Part shown: positions 1 through 8,618 of the stretch, in pieces
How positions within the stretch are numbered: the first letter of the stretch is position 1
How the letters are laid out: every line of letters starts with the position of its first letter
NCBI GenBank assembly: GCA_040398525.1
Contig: JBBATY010000014.1
Span: 1-64,000, forward strand
DNA length: 64,000 nucleotides
From: VFMC01 sp040398525
Lineage (GTDB): Bacteria; Actinomycetota; Acidimicrobiia; Acidimicrobiales; Ilumatobacteraceae
Direction: 5' to 3'
Notes under the pieces: model-generated
Seen by the model: the letters and a program-made list of their open reading frames with translations, nothing else
What the model was told of the DNA's origin: nothing
Database searches by the model: none
Translations under genes and position numbers: made by a program

Positions 1-8
1 CGCTGACC

Positions 9-1013
9 ATGGCACGCGACCTCGCCATCGACCTGGGCACGGCCAACACGCTCGTGTACATGAAGGGCCGCGGCATCGTGCTGAACGAGCCGTCGGTGAT
101 CGCGCTGAACAAGCAGACCGGCGAAGTGCTCGCCACCGGGCGCGAGGCGTGGCAGATGATCGGCCGCACTCCGGGCTACATCGTCGCCGTGCGGCCGCTG
201 CGTGGCGGGGCGATCACCGACTTCGAGATCACCGAGCGGATGATCCGCCTGCTCCTGCAGCGTGTCGGTGTGAGCCGCTTCACCCGGCCCAAGGTCGTCA
301 TCTGCGTGCCGTCGGCGATCACCGAGGTCGAACGGCGCGCCGTCACCGATGCCGCTCGCCGTGCGGGCGCTGCCGACGCGCAGCTGCTCGAGCAACCGAT
401 GGCGGCTGCGATCGGAGCCGACCTGCCCATCAACGAGCCGGTCGGCAACATGGTCATCGACATCGGCGGCGGCACCACCGAGACGGCGGTCATCAGCCTG
501 GGCGGCATCGTCGCGCTCGAGGCTGTGCGCGTGGGCAGCTTCGATATCGACGCAGCGATCCAGAGCTACGTGCGGCGCGAGCACGGCATCGCCATCGGTG
601 AGCGCACGGCCGAAGAGGTGAAGATGGCGATCGGCTCGGCCGAGCCCGGCCCGGACGAGAACCAGGCCGAGGTGCGTGGCCGCGACCTGATGACCGGTTT
701 GCCGAAGACCGTCGTGCTCACCCCCGAAGAGGTCCGCTTCGCGGTCGACGATGTGGTGAGCAGCATCGTGTCGTCGGTGGTGCGCTGCTTGGCCAAAGCC
801 CCGCCCGAGCTCGCCCAGGACTTCTTGAACCGTGGCGTCTACCTGGTGGGAGGCGGCGGCTTGCTGCGCGGGCTGGCCAGCCGGCTCGAGCGCGAGACCC
901 AGGTGCCGGTGAAGATGTCGAACACCCCGCTCGAGGCCGTGGTGAACGGTGCCGGGCACTGCATCGAGCACTACGACCTGTTGAAGGGCATGTTCATGGG
1001 GGCTCGCCGCTGA
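9..1013 (+). CDS. mreB: Rod-shape determining actin homologue MreB
   Basis: Bacterial actin that polymerises under the membrane and guides cell-wall synthesis. The 334-residue length is typical for MreB. Phosphate-1 motif DLGTANT lies at residues 8-14, phosphate-2 motif DIGGGTTE at about 151-158, the IGERTAEE segment at about 197-204, and the adenosine motif VGGGGLLRG near residue 280. One deviation is visible: the usual GD after RV is GS (RVGSFDID, about 174-181). The ATG is preceded by TGA at 4-6, probably the end of an upstream gene outside the window. mreC and mreD are not visible downstream, where a CHAD gene follows, so any mre operon partners would be elsewhere. Confidence 0.93.
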   Translation: MARDLAIDLGTANTLVYMKGRGIVLNEPSVIALNKQTGEVLATGREAWQMIGRTPGYIVAVRPLRGGAITDFEITERMIRLLLQRVGVSRFTRPKVVICVPSAITEVERRAVTDAARRAGAADAQLLEQPMAAAIGADLPINEPVGNMVIDIGGGTTETAVISLGGIVALEAVRVGSFDIDAAIQSYVRREHGIAIGERTAEEVKMAIGSAEPGPDENQAEVRGRDLMTGLPKTVVLTPEEVRFAVDDVVSSIVSSVVRCLAKAPPELAQDFLNRGVYLVGGGGLLRGLASRLERETQVPVKMSNTPLEAVVNGAGHCIEHYDLLKGMFMGARR

Positions 1014-1116
1014 GGCAGCGCGGTGACGGTCCGCGGCGGCGCGCAGCCGAGCGGGCCGCCCCCGAGTGTTCACCACTCGTCCATGTTCCGTTCACTCATC
1101 GACCGTCGCGTGGGTC

Positions 1117-1122
1117 CATGAT
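1117..1122 (+). promoter_or_regulatory. Possible -10 element of CHAD gene (leaderless)
   Basis: CATGAT ends 6 nt before the ATG at 1129. It is a weak match to the TANNNT consensus, but its spacing is the same as for many other first genes in the window. No Shine-Dalgarno sequence is visible. Confidence 0.25.
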
Positions 1123-1128
1123 GCGGGG

Positions 1129-1989
1129 ATGGGTCGCGCATCGCCGGTCGTGAAGGCCAAGCGTCTCACGCTGGTGCCCGGCACCTCCGTCGACGCAGCG
1201 GCCCGTCACATGCTCGCCAGCTGCCTGGCACAGGTGACGGGCAACCTCGCAGCCCTGGCCAAGGGCGCGGGCACACCAGAGCACGTGCACCAGGCGCGAG
1301 TCGGCATCCGGCGGGCGCGAACGGTGCTGCGTGAGTTCGGCGAGCACTCGGTGGACGTGGACCCCGACTGGTCCGCGGGGCTTGCGGAGGTCTTCCGCTC
1401 GCTGGGCACATCGCGCGACCTCGAGGTGGTGGTGTCGCGGTGGGCGGGCGCGATCGCGGCGGCAGGGGCACCGCAGATCGCTGTCGAGTTGGGTGAGAGC
1501 GACGACCCGTCGGTCGTCGCCCGCGCCGCGCTCGATGGCGCCCTGTTGCGCCAGATGCTCGACCATGTGCAGGGCCCGCCGGTCGAGGGCGGCGACACGA
1601 TCGAGGCCGCGGCCAGCAAGTGCCTCGATCGGCTGCACCGCACGATCACGCGCGATGCGCGGCACTTCGCGTCGGCGACCGTGCCCGAACGGCACTCGAC
1701 GCGCAAGCGTGTGAAGCGCTTGCGGTACACGGCGGAGATGACGGCGTCGCTCTTCCGTCCCCGACGAGTGCGCCGGTTCCTCGACGCGCTCGAACCTGCC
1801 CAGAACGCCCTCGGTGAGTTCAACGACCTCAGCGTGGCCGAGTCGTACTTCCGTGCCAGAGTGGTCGAACAGCCTGCGGCCTGGTTCGCTGTCGGCTGGT
1901 TGGCTGCTCAAGAACCGGCGATCGTCGAGACCTGCGGCCGCACACTGCGGGTCGCCGCCGAGGCCGAGCCCTACTGGGACCGGGCCTGA
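1129..1989 (+). CDS. CHAD domain protein
   Basis: A stand-alone CHAD (conserved histidine alpha-helical domain) protein of 286 residues. CHAD domains are known to bind inorganic polyphosphate with basic helices. The two signature helices are visible: HQARVGIRRAR at about 54-64 and RHSTRKRVKRLRY near residue 185. No CYTH triphosphatase domain is attached, so a scaffold or polyphosphate-granule role is likelier than catalysis. I chose the ATG at 1129 over an in-frame GTG at 1066 because the extra 21 residues look non-coding and a -10-like hexamer lies 6 nt upstream of 1129. The 3' end overlaps the convergent dioxygenase gene by 19 bp. Confidence 0.85.
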   Translation: MGRASPVVKAKRLTLVPGTSVDAAARHMLASCLAQVTGNLAALAKGAGTPEHVHQARVGIRRARTVLREFGEHSVDVDPDWSAGLAEVFRSLGTSRDLEVVVSRWAGAIAAAGAPQIAVELGESDDPSVVARAALDGALLRQMLDHVQGPPVEGGDTIEAAASKCLDRLHRTITRDARHFASATVPERHSTRKRVKRLRYTAEMTASLFRPRRVRRFLDALEPAQNALGEFNDLSVAESYFRARVVEQPAAWFAVGWLAAQEPAIVETCGRTLRVAAEAEPYWDRA

Positions 1990-2798
1990 CCGTTCGGCTC
2001 GTCGACAGGTCGGCCCTCGAAGTCGCCGATCAGCGAGAGCACGACGCGGCCTCCTCCGTCGCGCCCGGCGAGTGCGGCGAGCTTGGCCCGGTAGTAGTCG
2101 GCACGTAGATCGCCTGCCGACGCCGCGTTGTAGGTGGGGTAGAGCGCTCGCCGGTCGCGCTGCGAATGGTTCGCAGCGCTGCGATGCGGGGTTCGTGAGT
2201 GGAACCACAGCGTCTGGCCGGCCCGGAGCTCGACGTGATGCCAGCGCATCGTCGCCACCTGCTCGGCGGAGATGCATCCCCGCTCGTCGGTCGGCAGCAG
2301 CTGGTGATGGGCGGCATCCACGACCTCGAGGCACCCGTTGTCGATCGTTGCCTCGTCGACGGCCACCATGCACGAGACGTGGCGGTCGATGAATGGATAG
2401 GCGGGCGCGTCCTGGTGGGGAGAGAAGCCCGCACCGCCGCGCAGCTTGTAGTTGATCTTCTCCTTGTAGAGCACGGCCGGCTCACCGAGCAGCCGGGAGG
2501 CGGTACGGACCAGGCGCCCGGTCAACAGCTCGCGCATCCCGGGGTGGAACGGCACGAAGTTCTCGGTCCGACACAGCTTCGGGCCCTCGTCGGTGAGCTC
2601 GCGGTGGTGCAGCCATTCACCTGCTCCCTCGGGCCAGGCGGCGATCTCGTCCACCCAAGCCGCCAGTGCCGGCACGTCGGAGGTGTCGACCTCGGCGGTG
2701 AGGACCCAGCCCATCTGCTCGAAGTGCTCGACGAGCCTGTCGTCGGAGGGATCGAAGACCAACGGCGGATCGGGTGCGGCGCGAGGATCGATCGGCAC
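1971..2798 (-). CDS. Phytanoyl-CoA dioxygenase (PhyH) family protein
   Basis: Predicted Fe(II)/2-oxoglutarate-dependent oxygenase of 275 residues with a PhyH-type double-stranded beta helix. The HxD iron ligand pair is HQDAPAY near residue 127, the distal iron His is in TPHRSAAN near 208, and the following DRRALYPTYN carries the expected 2-oxoglutarate-binding Arg. The substrate cannot be read from sequence; PhyH relatives hydroxylate acyl-CoAs, ectoine and small metabolites. The start is a GTG. A TAGGGT hexamer 6 nt upstream (on the minus strand) suggests a leaderless mRNA. It is divergent from the neighbouring crotonase gene (88 bp gap), so the two may share control. Confidence 0.82.
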   Translation of the reverse strand: MPIDPRAAPDPPLVFDPSDDRLVEHFEQMGWVLTAEVDTSDVPALAAWVDEIAAWPEGAGEWLHHRELTDEGPKLCRTENFVPFHPGMRELLTGRLVRTASRLLGEPAVLYKEKINYKLRGGAGFSPHQDAPAYPFIDRHVSCMVAVDEATIDNGCLEVVDAAHHQLLPTDERGCISAEQVATMRWHHVELRAGQTLWFHSRTPHRSAANHSQRDRRALYPTYNAASAGDLRADYYRAKLAALAGRDGGGRVVLSLIGDFEGRPVDEPNGQARSQ

Positions 2799-2804
2799 GT
2801 CGAC

Positions 2805-2810
2805 ACCCTA
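2805..2810 (-). promoter_or_regulatory. -10-like TAGGGT for PhyH gene
   Basis: Read on the minus strand, TAGGGT ends 6 nt before the GTG at 2798. No ribosome-binding site is present, which is consistent with leaderless transcription. Confidence 0.45.
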
Positions 2811-2872
2811 CGCAGCTCCGGTGAACGAGAGATGACGTCCCGTCGCCGTGCTCCCGGTCGCCCTGGGCTGAC

Positions 2873-2878
2873 TAGGGT
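2873..2878 (+). promoter_or_regulatory. -10-like TAGGGT for crotonase gene
   Basis: TAGGGT ends 8 nt before the ATG at 2887. The intergenic region is shared with the divergent PhyH gene, which has the same hexamer on the other strand. No clear -35 element is visible. Confidence 0.4.
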
Positions 2879-2886
2879 GCGGCGAC

Positions 2887-3675
2887 ATGAGCGATGTCCG
2901 CTGGCACCTCGACGAGCACCATGTCGGCACGATCACGCTCGATCGCCCCGATGCGCGCAACGCGCTCACCCACGCCATGTACGCCGAGCTCGAGCGGCTC
3001 GTCCGCGAGGCCCCGGCCACCGGCGCGCGCTGCCTGGTGGTGACTGGCACCGACCCTGCGTTCTGCAGCGGCGACGATGTCCGCCAGGTGATGGGTGGCG
3101 GCGCTGAGGGTGCTGCGCCGCTCGCCGTGGGCGACCGAACGCCGCGCCTCACCCCTGCGGCCGGCGCGCTGCTGCACTGCGACCTTCCGATCGTCGCCGC
3201 GGTGAACGGGGCCGCGGTCGGGTGGGGCATGGAGCTGGCGTTGATGGCCGACCTGCGCGTGGCCAGTGAGCGGGCACGGTTCGGCGAGTTGTTCGTGCTG
3301 CGCGGCCTGGTGAGCGACGTGGCCGGCATCGGCCGACTCGCCCACCTCGTCGGCCGCGAGCGAGCAGCCGAGCTGTTGTTCACCGGCGACGTGATCGATG
3401 CGGCGACAGCGCACGAGATCGGCCTGGTGGGCCGGGTCGTGCCCCACGACGAGCTGCTGCCCACGGCGCACGCACTCGCTGCCCGGATCGCGGCGAACCC
3501 GCCGCTCGCCGTGCAACAGCTGAAGGCGGGCCTGCGCCGCACCCTCGACCCGGACTGGACCGACCTCGGGGCATGGGTGAGCGCCACCCTGGCCCAGCTG
3601 TTCACCACCGCCGACCACCGCGAGGGTGTGCGCGCGTTCCTCGAGAAGCGCCCGCCACGCTTCACGGGCTCGTGA
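2887..3675 (+). CDS. Enoyl-CoA hydratase/isomerase family protein (crotonase)
   Basis: Crotonase-fold protein of 262 residues, usually acting on acyl-CoA thioesters. The oxyanion-hole segments CSGDDV (about 59-64) and NGAAVGWGMEL (about 108-118) are present. The first catalytic Glu of enoyl-CoA hydratase is kept (GWGMELALM), but the second, normally in FGQPE, is replaced by Phe (FGELF). Hydration by the classical two-Glu mechanism is therefore doubtful, and an isomerase, dehydratase or other crotonase reaction is possible. The C-terminal FLEKRPPRF is typical of the family. Its stop overlaps the ATG of the RNB ribonuclease gene by one base (TGATG), so the two are probably co-transcribed. Confidence 0.85.
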   Translation: MSDVRWHLDEHHVGTITLDRPDARNALTHAMYAELERLVREAPATGARCLVVTGTDPAFCSGDDVRQVMGGGAEGAAPLAVGDRTPRLTPAAGALLHCDLPIVAAVNGAAVGWGMELALMADLRVASERARFGELFVLRGLVSDVAGIGRLAHLVGRERAAELLFTGDVIDAATAHEIGLVGRVVPHDELLPTAHALAARIAANPPLAVQQLKAGLRRTLDPDWTDLGAWVSATLAQLFTTADHREGVRAFLEKRPPRFTGS

Positions 3676-5060
3676 TGCGCACCTCGGCGGCGCACTCGCG
3701 CGAGATCGACGAAGGCATTGCTCGGCTGCGTGCCGAGTTGGCGATCCCGTCGTCGTTCCCGGCCCATGTGCTCGACGCGGCGGTCGAGGCCACCCGTCGG
3801 GGCCCGGGGCCCGAGCACGTCGACCGCACCGACCTGCCCTTCGTCACCCTCGATCCGGCCAGCGCCACCGACCTCGACCAGGCCTTCCACCTCGAGCGCT
3901 CGGGCTCCGACCTCGTGCTGCGCTACGCCATCGCCGACGTTGGCTGGTTCGTGCAGCCAGGCGATGCGCTCGACACCGAGGCGTGGAGCCGCGGCACGAC
4001 CGTGTACGTGCCCGACGGCAAGGCCCCGCTCTACCCGGCAGCGCTGTCGGAGGGTGCCGCCAGCCTGCTGCCCGATGGGCCCAGACCGGCCGTGGTGTTC
4101 GTGGTGCGCCTCGACGAGTCGGGCACACCACGGCTCGACCACGTCGAGCGCGCGGTGGTGCACAGCCGGGCCAAGCTCGCCTACGAGACCGTCCGGCCCG
4201 ACGAGCTGCCCGCCGACCTCGCCGAGTTCGCCCGGCGGATGGCCGCCGGCGACCAGCGACGCGGTGCGGCGCGCGTCGAGCCGCCGGAGCAGGAGGTGCA
4301 GCACGACGATGGTCGCTATCGCATCGCCTACCGGCCGCGGGTCGAAGTCGAGCAGCACAACGCGGCGCTGTCGCTCGCCACCAACCTCGCCGTCGCCGCG
4401 GCGCTCTTCGCCGCCGGCACCGGGGTGTTCCGGGTGCTGGATGCGCCCGACGAGCGCCAACTCCGGCGCTTGCGCCACACCGCGCGGGCGCTCGAGATCG
4501 AGTGGCCCAAGCGCTGGTCACTCGCCGAGGTCGAGCGCACGCTGCAGCCGGAACGGCCCGAGCACGCCGCGTTCATGCTGGCGATCCGCCGCGCCGGCGG
4601 GGCGGCCCGCTACGTGCCCTACCGCGCCGGTGAACGACCGTGGCACGCCGCGATGGCGGCGACCTACGCCCACGCCACGGCACCGCTGCGGCGACTGCCC
4701 GATCGCTTCGTGGTGCTGGCGGCCCTGGCGCTCGCCCGTGGCGCCAGCGTGCCCGACGAGGTCGCCAGCGCCTTCACCCGGTTGCCCGAGGTGATGACGC
4801 AGGCCGAGTCGGTGGCGAACAAGCTCGACCGCTCGGTGCTCGACCTGGTCGAGGCGGTGGTGTTGCACGGTCGTGAGGGCGAGGTGTTCGACGCGCTCGT
4901 CACCGACATCGACGAGCGCGGGGCGCGGATGCAGCTGTGCGACCTCGCCGTCGTCGCCCGTGTCGTCGCCGAAGGCGTCAAGCCCGGCGACCCACTGCGT
5001 GTGCGCCTGGTGGAAGCGGTGCCCGAGCGCCGCATGGTGCGGTTCGTCCCGGCTGACTGA
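3675..5060 (+). CDS. RNB-domain ribonuclease (RNase II/R type)
   Basis: Predicted 3'-5' exoribonuclease of 461 residues. The active-site segment DPASATDLDQA (near residue 55) gives three of the four Asp residues of E. coli RNase II; the fourth is Gln. As far as I recall this Gln is common in actinobacterial RNB proteins, so it need not mean inactivity. The protein is shorter than RNase II or R. It lacks N-terminal cold-shock domains and ends in a short beta-rich segment (about 405-461) that may stand in for the S1 domain. The start is the ATG overlapping the previous stop; an in-frame GTG lies at 3672. The 3' end faces the sugar dehydrogenase gene with a 15 bp gap. Confidence 0.85.
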   Translation: MRTSAAHSREIDEGIARLRAELAIPSSFPAHVLDAAVEATRRGPGPEHVDRTDLPFVTLDPASATDLDQAFHLERSGSDLVLRYAIADVGWFVQPGDALDTEAWSRGTTVYVPDGKAPLYPAALSEGAASLLPDGPRPAVVFVVRLDESGTPRLDHVERAVVHSRAKLAYETVRPDELPADLAEFARRMAAGDQRRGAARVEPPEQEVQHDDGRYRIAYRPRVEVEQHNAALSLATNLAVAAALFAAGTGVFRVLDAPDERQLRRLRHTARALEIEWPKRWSLAEVERTLQPERPEHAAFMLAIRRAGGAARYVPYRAGERPWHAAMAATYAHATAPLRRLPDRFVVLAALALARGASVPDEVASAFTRLPEVMTQAESVANKLDRSVLDLVEAVVLHGREGEVFDALVTDIDERGARMQLCDLAVVARVVAEGVKPGDPLRVRLVEAVPERRMVRFVPAD

Positions 5061-5075
5061 CGCCGTGCCCGGCGG

Positions 5076-6356
5076 TCAGCCGGCGACGATGCGGGCCACG
5101 TCGCCCTCGATCGACAGCACGTACAGCTCGCCGTCGGGCCCTTCGCGAACCGCGGTGACCGACGAGGAACGGGCCAGTTCGAGCACCTTCGGTATCGGTG
5201 CGTCGTCGAGGCGCAACCCGGTGACCACCCCACTGCAGAAGTCGGCGAGGACATACCAGCCGACCAGCTCGGCGATCGAGCTGCCGCGGTACACCGCCCC
5301 GCCGCTCACCGAGCACCCGGCATCGCCGTGCTCGTACTCGAACACGGGCGGCGTGGCCCCGTCGACGGGTTGGTCGTCGTTGAAGCGGCGGGTGCCCTCG
5401 AAGGCGCTCCACCCGAAGTTCACTGCTCGACCGGCGCCGTCGGCGCGGCGCGACAGGCTGACCTCCTCGATCTCGTTCTGGCCGACGTCGGCCACCCACA
5501 GGTCGCCGGTCTCGCGGTCGAAGCTGAACCGCCACGGGTTGCGCACTCCGACCGACCAGATCTCGCCCCGTGCCCCGTCCACGCCGACGAAGGGGTTGTC
5601 GGCAGGCAGCGTGTACGCCTGGTCGCCCGACGGGGTCGGATCGATGCGCAGGATCTTGCCCAGTAGCGAGCCGAGGTCGAGCGCGTACCGCTGGGGATCG
5701 CCGGCCGCGCCACCGTCGCCCATCCCGATGTAGAGCAACCCGTCCGGGCCGACGGTCAGGTTGCCGCCGTTGTGGTTCGCGTAGGGCTGCTCGATGGTGA
5801 GCAGCACCCGGCGGCTGGCCGCGTCGAACACGCCGTCGTCGCCCACCACGTACTCGGCGACGACGGTGTCGCCCCGGCGGTCGGTGTGGTTGACGTAGGC
5901 GCGGCGGCCGTCCGAGGCGAAGGCCAGGCCGAGCAGGCCCTGCTCGCCCTCGGCGTCGGTGAGTTCGGAGACGTCGAGCACCGCCGGCCCGATGGTGCCG
6001 TCGCGCCAGGTGACCACCGTGCCGACCCGTTCGGCGACGAACAGCGTGGCGTCGTCGGTGCGCCAGGCGAGATCGACCGGCTGATCGAAGCTGCCGATGG
6101 CCTCGAGCGCCACCACCGGGTCGCCGAGCGGTTCGGTGGTCGTGGTCGCTGCTGGTGCCGTCGTCGACGGCTCGGGCGCGCCTGAGGTGGACGGGGCAGG
6201 TGGCGCTGTCGTCGGTGCGGCGCTGGGCGGCGCGGAGGTCGCGAAGCTCACCGACGGCCCGGGCGGTCGAGCATCAGGTGGGTCGGCCGCGCACCCGACC
6301 ATGGCCACAGCGCCGACGACGACACCGAGCAGCGGCGCCGGCCGACGCCGCGTCAT
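5076..6356 (-). CDS. PQQ-type glucose/sorbosone dehydrogenase-like lipoprotein
   Basis: Predicted exported sugar or aldose dehydrogenase (soluble quinoprotein, six-bladed propeller; GSDH family) of 426 residues. The N-terminus is a lipoprotein signal ending in MVGC (Cys about residue 22), followed by a Pro/Ala/Thr/Ser linker to about residue 75 and then the propeller. Family-like motifs include DLAWRTDD, GLLGLAF, YANHNGGNL, GDPQRYALDL, RNPWRFSFDR, DVGQNEIEEV and NFGWSAFEG. Its ATG overlaps the TGA of the thioesterase gene (ATGA, 6353-6356), so translation is coupled to an intracellular acyl-CoA enzyme, an odd pairing. Enzymatic use of PQQ is inferred from family, not seen. Confidence 0.85.
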   Translation of the reverse strand: MTRRRPAPLLGVVVGAVAMVGCAADPPDARPPGPSVSFATSAPPSAAPTTAPPAPSTSGAPEPSTTAPAATTTTEPLGDPVVALEAIGSFDQPVDLAWRTDDATLFVAERVGTVVTWRDGTIGPAVLDVSELTDAEGEQGLLGLAFASDGRRAYVNHTDRRGDTVVAEYVVGDDGVFDAASRRVLLTIEQPYANHNGGNLTVGPDGLLYIGMGDGGAAGDPQRYALDLGSLLGKILRIDPTPSGDQAYTLPADNPFVGVDGARGEIWSVGVRNPWRFSFDRETGDLWVADVGQNEIEEVSLSRRADGAGRAVNFGWSAFEGTRRFNDDQPVDGATPPVFEYEHGDAGCSVSGGAVYRGSSIAELVGWYVLADFCSGVVTGLRLDDAPIPKVLELARSSSVTAVREGPDGELYVLSIEGDVARIVAG

Positions 6357-7213
6357 GGCCGTGCCGGGTCGACCCGCACGAGACCCTCCTGCACCACTGT
6401 GACGGCCAGGGTGCCGTCGGCGGTGAAGATCGCGCCGCCCGCGAGGCCGCGCGAGCTGCCGGTGGAGATGGCGCTCTGGTCGTAGAGCAGCCACTCGTCG
6501 GCACGGAAGGGCCGGTGGAACCACATCGCGTGGTCGAGGCTGGCCATTTGCAGCCCACCGCTGTCCCACGACAGCCCGAACGGGAGCACGGTGGTGTCGA
6601 GCAGGGTCATATCGCTGGCGTAGGTGACGATGCAGGCGTGCAGGGTGGGGTCGTCGGGCAGGGTGCCGTCGGCACGCATCCACACCCGCTGGCCGAGTGC
6701 CGGGTTGCCGTGCCGGTCGAAGGGGTGGCCGTCGACATGGCGGATGTCGATCGGGCGCGGCCGGTCGTACCACTCGCCCATGCGTTCTTTGTAGGGCGCC
6801 ATGCGCGTCTTGAAGTCGGGCAGGCTCTCCGGGTCGGGCACGTCGCCGGCCATCGGGATCTGGTGGTCGGGGCCGCGCTCGGCCACATGGAAGCTGGCCT
6901 GCAGGTTGAAGATCGCCCGGCCGTGCTGGATGGCGACGACACGTCGGGTGGTGAAGCTCTTGCCGTCGCGGATGCGGTCGACCTCGTAGAGGATGGGTGT
7001 CGTCGGGTCGCCCGGCCGCAGGAAGTAGGCGTGCAGCGAGTGCACGAAGCGGTCGGGCTCGACGGTGCGCGTGGCTGCCACCAGAGCCTGGCCGGCCACT
7101 TGGCCGCCGAACACGCGCTGGCGGTTCTCGTCGGGCGAGCGGCCGCGGAAGAGGTTCACCTCGATCACCTCGAGGTCGAGCAGGGCCACCAGATCGTCGA
7201 GTGCCTGTTGCAC
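6353..7213 (-). CDS. tesB: Acyl-CoA thioesterase II (TesB family)
   Basis: Double-hotdog thioesterase of 286 residues that hydrolyses acyl-CoA to free acid plus CoA. Typical features are RVFGGQVAGQAL near the start, HGRAIFNLQASF in the first hotdog, and SLDHAMWFHRPF plus VVQEGLVR in the second, carrying the expected catalytic Asp and Gln. The start is GTG at 7213; upstream in-frame sequence is antisense to the nitroreductase gene and looks like shadow coding. A weak -10-like GAGACT on the minus strand lies 6 nt upstream. It is the first gene of a two-gene operon with the sugar dehydrogenase lipoprotein. Confidence 0.9.
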   Translation of the reverse strand: MQQALDDLVALLDLEVIEVNLFRGRSPDENRQRVFGGQVAGQALVAATRTVEPDRFVHSLHAYFLRPGDPTTPILYEVDRIRDGKSFTTRRVVAIQHGRAIFNLQASFHVAERGPDHQIPMAGDVPDPESLPDFKTRMAPYKERMGEWYDRPRPIDIRHVDGHPFDRHGNPALGQRVWMRADGTLPDDPTLHACIVTYASDMTLLDTTVLPFGLSWDSGGLQMASLDHAMWFHRPFRADEWLLYDQSAISTGSSRGLAGGAIFTADGTLAVTVVQEGLVRVDPARP

Positions 7214-7267
7214 TCCCGCAGTCTCGCACCCGACGAGCACCGTGCGCACGGCAGATGTGGTGACGGC

Positions 7268-7273
7268 TAGCGT
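7268..7273 (+). promoter_or_regulatory. -10-like TAGCGT for nitroreductase gene
   Basis: TAGCGT ends 6 nt before the ATG at 7280. The same hexamer recurs before at least four other transcription units in the window, at similar distances. No Shine-Dalgarno sequence is present. Confidence 0.5.
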
Positions 7274-7279
7274 GCGCGC

Positions 7280-7936
7280 ATGGCGCTGCTCCCTTTGACC
7301 ACCGACGAACTGCTGTCCACCACCCGTGCCGTGCGCAAACGGCTCGACTTCGAGCGGCCCGTCCCCGACGATGTCGTGCGCGAATGCGTCGACCTGGCGA
7401 TGCAGTCGCCGAGCGGCTCGAACAACATGACCATGCAGTTCGTCGTGGTGCGCGACGCAGCCAAGCGCGCCGCGCTGGGCGAGATCTACCGGCAGTGCTA
7501 CGGCATCTACTCGCAGATGGACGGCGTCTACATCCGGTCGATCGACAAGGGCGAGGAGTCGGCGAACGCCCAGCAGCAGCGCAGCGCCGACTCGGCCGAC
7601 TTCCTCGGCCAGCACATGGGTGACGCTCCTGTGCTGGTGATCCCGTGCACCTTCGGGCGCATCGACAACGTGCCCGCGATGATGGGCGCCTCGATCGGTG
7701 CCAACGTGATGCCGGCGATGTGGAGCTTCATGCTCGCCGCCCGCGCCCGTGGGCTCGGCACCTGCTGGACCACGGTGCACCTGATGATGGAGCAGGCTGC
7801 GGCCGATGTGCTGGGCATCCCGTTCGACCAGGTGCAGCAGATCTGCATGAGCCCGCTGGCCTACACCAAGGGCACCGACTTCAAGCCGGCCACCCGCCCG
7901 GACGCCGACACCATCATCCACTGGGACGGCTGGTGA
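7280..7936 (+). CDS. Nitroreductase family protein
   Basis: FMN-dependent oxidoreductase of 218 residues. RAVRKRLDFERPVPDD at the N-terminus and SPSGSNNMTMQ near residue 45 match the FMN-phosphate-binding region of the family, and the GLGTCWTT segment (about 156-163) is the usual late FMN loop. An insertion around 75-110, rich in Gln/Ser/Ala, is longer than in small nitroreductases. The substrate is unknown; actinobacterial relatives act on quinones, nitro compounds or F420-like substrates. Its stop overlaps the GTG of the following methyltransferase gene by 4 bp (GTGA), so the two form an operon. Confidence 0.85.
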   Translation: MALLPLTTDELLSTTRAVRKRLDFERPVPDDVVRECVDLAMQSPSGSNNMTMQFVVVRDAAKRAALGEIYRQCYGIYSQMDGVYIRSIDKGEESANAQQQRSADSADFLGQHMGDAPVLVIPCTFGRIDNVPAMMGASIGANVMPAMWSFMLAARARGLGTCWTTVHLMMEQAAADVLGIPFDQVQQICMSPLAYTKGTDFKPATRPDADTIIHWDGW

Positions 7937-8592
7937 CCGCCCCCCACGGACCTGCAGCCATCGACCCGTTCCTGCGGGCGCAGGCGATCCAGACGAAGGG
8001 GTTCATGCCTCCCGACGAGGGCGATGCCCTCTACGAGGCTGCAGTGATGGCCGGCGAGCTGCTGCCGGGCCTGCCGTTCGTCGAGGTCGGGTCGTACTGC
8101 GGTCGGTCCACCATCTGGCTCGGCGCAGCCGCACGGCGGTGCGGCACCGTGCTGTTCGCCGTCGACCACCACCGTGGCAGCGAGGAGAACCAGGCGGGCT
8201 GGGAGCACCACGACCCCACCGTGGTCGATCCGCGCCTCGGCAAGATGGACACCCTGCCGCTGTTCCGGCTGGCGGTCCACGACGCAGGGCTCGAGGACGA
8301 GGTCGTCGCCCTGGTCGGTCAGTCGCCGACCGTGGCGCGCTACTGGCAGTCGCCGCTGGCCTTCTGTTTCATCGACGGTGGCCACGGCGAACTGCCGGCC
8401 CGTCTCGACTACGAGGGCTGGTCGACCAAGGTCGCGATGGGTGGGGTGCTCGCCATCCACGACGTGTTCCCCGATCCGGCCGACGGCGGTCGCCCGCCCT
8501 ACGAGCAGATCTTCCGACCGGCGATCGAGAGCGGTCGCTTCCGCCTCGTCAGCTCGACGGGCAGCCTGCGCGTGCTGCGACGCGTCGACTGA
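7933..8592 (+). CDS. Class I SAM-dependent methyltransferase-like protein
   Basis: Protein of 219 residues with a Rossmann-like methyltransferase fold of the Methyltransf_24 type. The SAM-binding motif I is FVEVGSYCGRST (about 47-58), followed by FAVDHHRGSEE (motif II region) and CFIDGGHGE (about 141-149), then LAIHDVF. No substrate can be inferred. It starts with GTG overlapping the nitroreductase stop (GTGA). It converges on the aldehyde dehydrogenase gene with a 26 bp gap. Confidence 0.75.
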   Translation: MTAPHGPAAIDPFLRAQAIQTKGFMPPDEGDALYEAAVMAGELLPGLPFVEVGSYCGRSTIWLGAAARRCGTVLFAVDHHRGSEENQAGWEHHDPTVVDPRLGKMDTLPLFRLAVHDAGLEDEVVALVGQSPTVARYWQSPLAFCFIDGGHGELPARLDYEGWSTKVAMGGVLAIHDVFPDPADGGRPPYEQIFRPAIESGRFRLVSSTGSLRVLRRVD

Positions 8593-8618
8593 ACAACCTT
8601 GCTCGGGCCGATGCCGGC

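Noticed and set aside
9..1013. MreB considered as an Hsp70/DnaK-like protein
   Set aside because: Length, the absence of a substrate-binding domain and the phosphate motifs fit MreB.
2808..4478. 556-codon minus-strand frame over the crotonase and RNB genes
   Set aside because: Antisense shadow; His/Gly/Arg-rich with no motifs, whereas both plus-strand genes have strong family signatures.
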